A stretch of DNA of 64,000 bases from Ancylobacter tetraedralis (GTDB lineage: Bacteria; Pseudomonadota; Alphaproteobacteria; Rhizobiales; Xanthobacteraceae), in contig NZ_JACICD010000006.1 in assembly GCF_014195655.1 (NCBI RefSeq), positions 1-64,000 on the forward strand, read 5' to 3'. The notes beneath the pieces were generated by a model. The model saw nothing but the letters and a program-made list of their open reading frames with translations. It ran no database searches and was not told the origin of the DNA. Made by a program: the position numbers and the translations under genes. Of the stretch, positions 63,280-64,000 are shown one piece after another (within the stretch, counting starts at the first letter, position 1; each line of letters begins with the position of its first letter).

Positions 63280-63498
63280 GGAGGCGACCCGATCCGGACA
63301 CGGGGAGCCCTCGCCAGCGTTCAAGTCCGACCGGCAGGTTGTCCGGGCGATCTGGGTTGTTCCGGTCGCCCGGAATGCGCCGGGCATGGCGTGGCTCAGC
63401 GTGAAATCGACCGCGCGCCACGGAAGTGGTATTCCTGTCACGCCACAGTCGTGGCCGTGTCCCAACTATATTGGACACTTGAACAAGGTCGGTGTGTA

Positions 63499-64000
63499 AT
63501 GAACCGGATTTCACGTTTCGTAGCCGCGGCATCCGCGGTTGCATTCTCTTTCGCCGCTGTCGCCCCGGCGCTTGCTTGCACGCGCGCGATGTATGTGGCC
63601 GATAATGGCCTCGTCATCACCGGTCGGTCGATGGACTGGGCCGAGGACATGCACACCAACCTGTGGGCATTCCCCAAGGGCATATCCCGCGACGGCGCCG
63701 GCGGGGCGGGCACGCCGAAATGGACCTCGAAATATGGCAGCGTCATCGCCTCCGGCTACGATGTCGGCTCGGCGGATGGCATGAACGAGGCGGGCTTGGT
63801 CGCCAACCTGCTCTATCTCGCCGAATCCGACTATGGCCAGCCGGATGGCAAGCCCGCCATCTCGATCAGCGTGTGGGCGCAGTATGCGCTCGATAATTTC
63901 GGCACCGTCGCCGAAGCGGTGGAAGCGCTGTCCAAGGAGCCGTTCCGCGTCATCGCGCCGAAGCTGCCCAACGGCCAGGGCGCGCAGCTGCACCTCGCCA
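63499..64000 (+). CDS. Choloylglycine hydrolase/penicillin acylase-family Ntn amidohydrolase (partial)
   Basis: Starts at ATG 63499 and runs off the right edge, about 167 residues visible. The signal peptide (MNRISRFVAAASAVAFSFAA, ending PALA) is followed directly by CTRAMYVADN, so cleavage would expose the nucleophile Cys. Next come the family R-S-M-D-W (GRSMDWAEDM) and the NEAGLVANLLYL block. These enzymes cleave linear amides such as conjugated bile salts, penicillin V or N-acyl homoserine lactones, here in the periplasm. The substrate cannot be decided. Confidence 0.85.
   Translation, partial: MNRISRFVAAASAVAFSFAAVAPALACTRAMYVADNGLVITGRSMDWAEDMHTNLWAFPKGISRDGAGGAGTPKWTSKYGSVIASGYDVGSADGMNEAGLVANLLYLAESDYGQPDGKPAISISVWAQYALDNFGTVAEAVEALSKEPFRVIAPKLPNGQGAQLHLA

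Overview
The window is high-GC DNA (long reading frames with strong G/C third-position bias) and its gene families point to an alphaproteobacterium of the Hyphomicrobiales, perhaps a Xanthobacteraceae-like organism. The family content suggests this, but no rRNA or tRNA is present to prove it.

Layout. (1) 1-4870: the left edge holds the last codons of a possible transposase. A compact minus-strand operon of four genes follows. Two of its products carry an R-x4-H motif typical of HEPN ribonucleases, one of them in an LA2681-like TPR-HEPN protein, and they travel with a small protein and a two-helix membrane protein. This looks like an unrecognised defence or abortive-infection module. (2) 5517-20835: a phage-satellite-like island (P4/PICI style) with terminase small subunit, DUF927 helicase, Prim-Pol primase, a conserved hypothetical, an AlpA/excisionase-like HTH protein, and a P4-type integrase reduced to its catalytic domain. 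Cargo between AlpA and the integrase is a type I restriction-modification system (hsdM, hsdS, hsdR plus a YgjP/SprT-like metallopeptidase) and an Mrr-like endonuclease. The same three-unit, 9-bp-period repeat (GGGGAAC, GGGGAAC, GGGGTAC) occurs at both ends of this island. (3) 20845-21986: a graveyard of fragments, namely a serine recombinase tail, a decayed IS481 transposase, an SDR tail and a decayed small membrane protein gene.

(4) 21990-40710: ordinary chromosomal genes. They include a Kef-type K+/H+ antiporter, a DUF924 protein, a GNAT acetyltransferase, a biodegradative Orn/Lys/Arg decarboxylase, a CYTH-CHAD protein and a PPP-like phosphatase. A ferric-hydroxamate uptake operon follows (TonB receptor, FhuC, FhuD, FhuB, siderophore-interacting reductase), with all four junctions overlapping by 4 bp and a divergent LysR gene. 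Then come a lemA-TPM-TPM cluster and a 39-residue membrane protein gene. (5) 41335-49388: an amide-responsive operon: promoter, structured leader with terminator, amiC-like sensor, amiR-like ANTAR antiterminator, peptide/amide ABC transporter, acetamidase/formamidase and a fused double ATPase.

(6) 49375-63279: a catabolic cluster whose enzymes fit a non-phosphorylative (diketo-hydrolase) route for a sugar or sugar acid. It contains an aldose-1-epimerase-like protein, two SDR dehydrogenases, an SMP-30 lactonase, two enolase-superfamily dehydratases and an FAH-family hydrolase. Two ABC uptake systems (a spermidine/putrescine-type set and a family-3 binding protein with one permease and no ATPase) and a FadR-type GntR regulator complete it. 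A 9-mer, TCATATTTT, occurs in both control regions (four copies) and is a candidate operator. The window ends inside an Ntn-hydrolase (choloylglycine hydrolase family) gene at 63499-64000.
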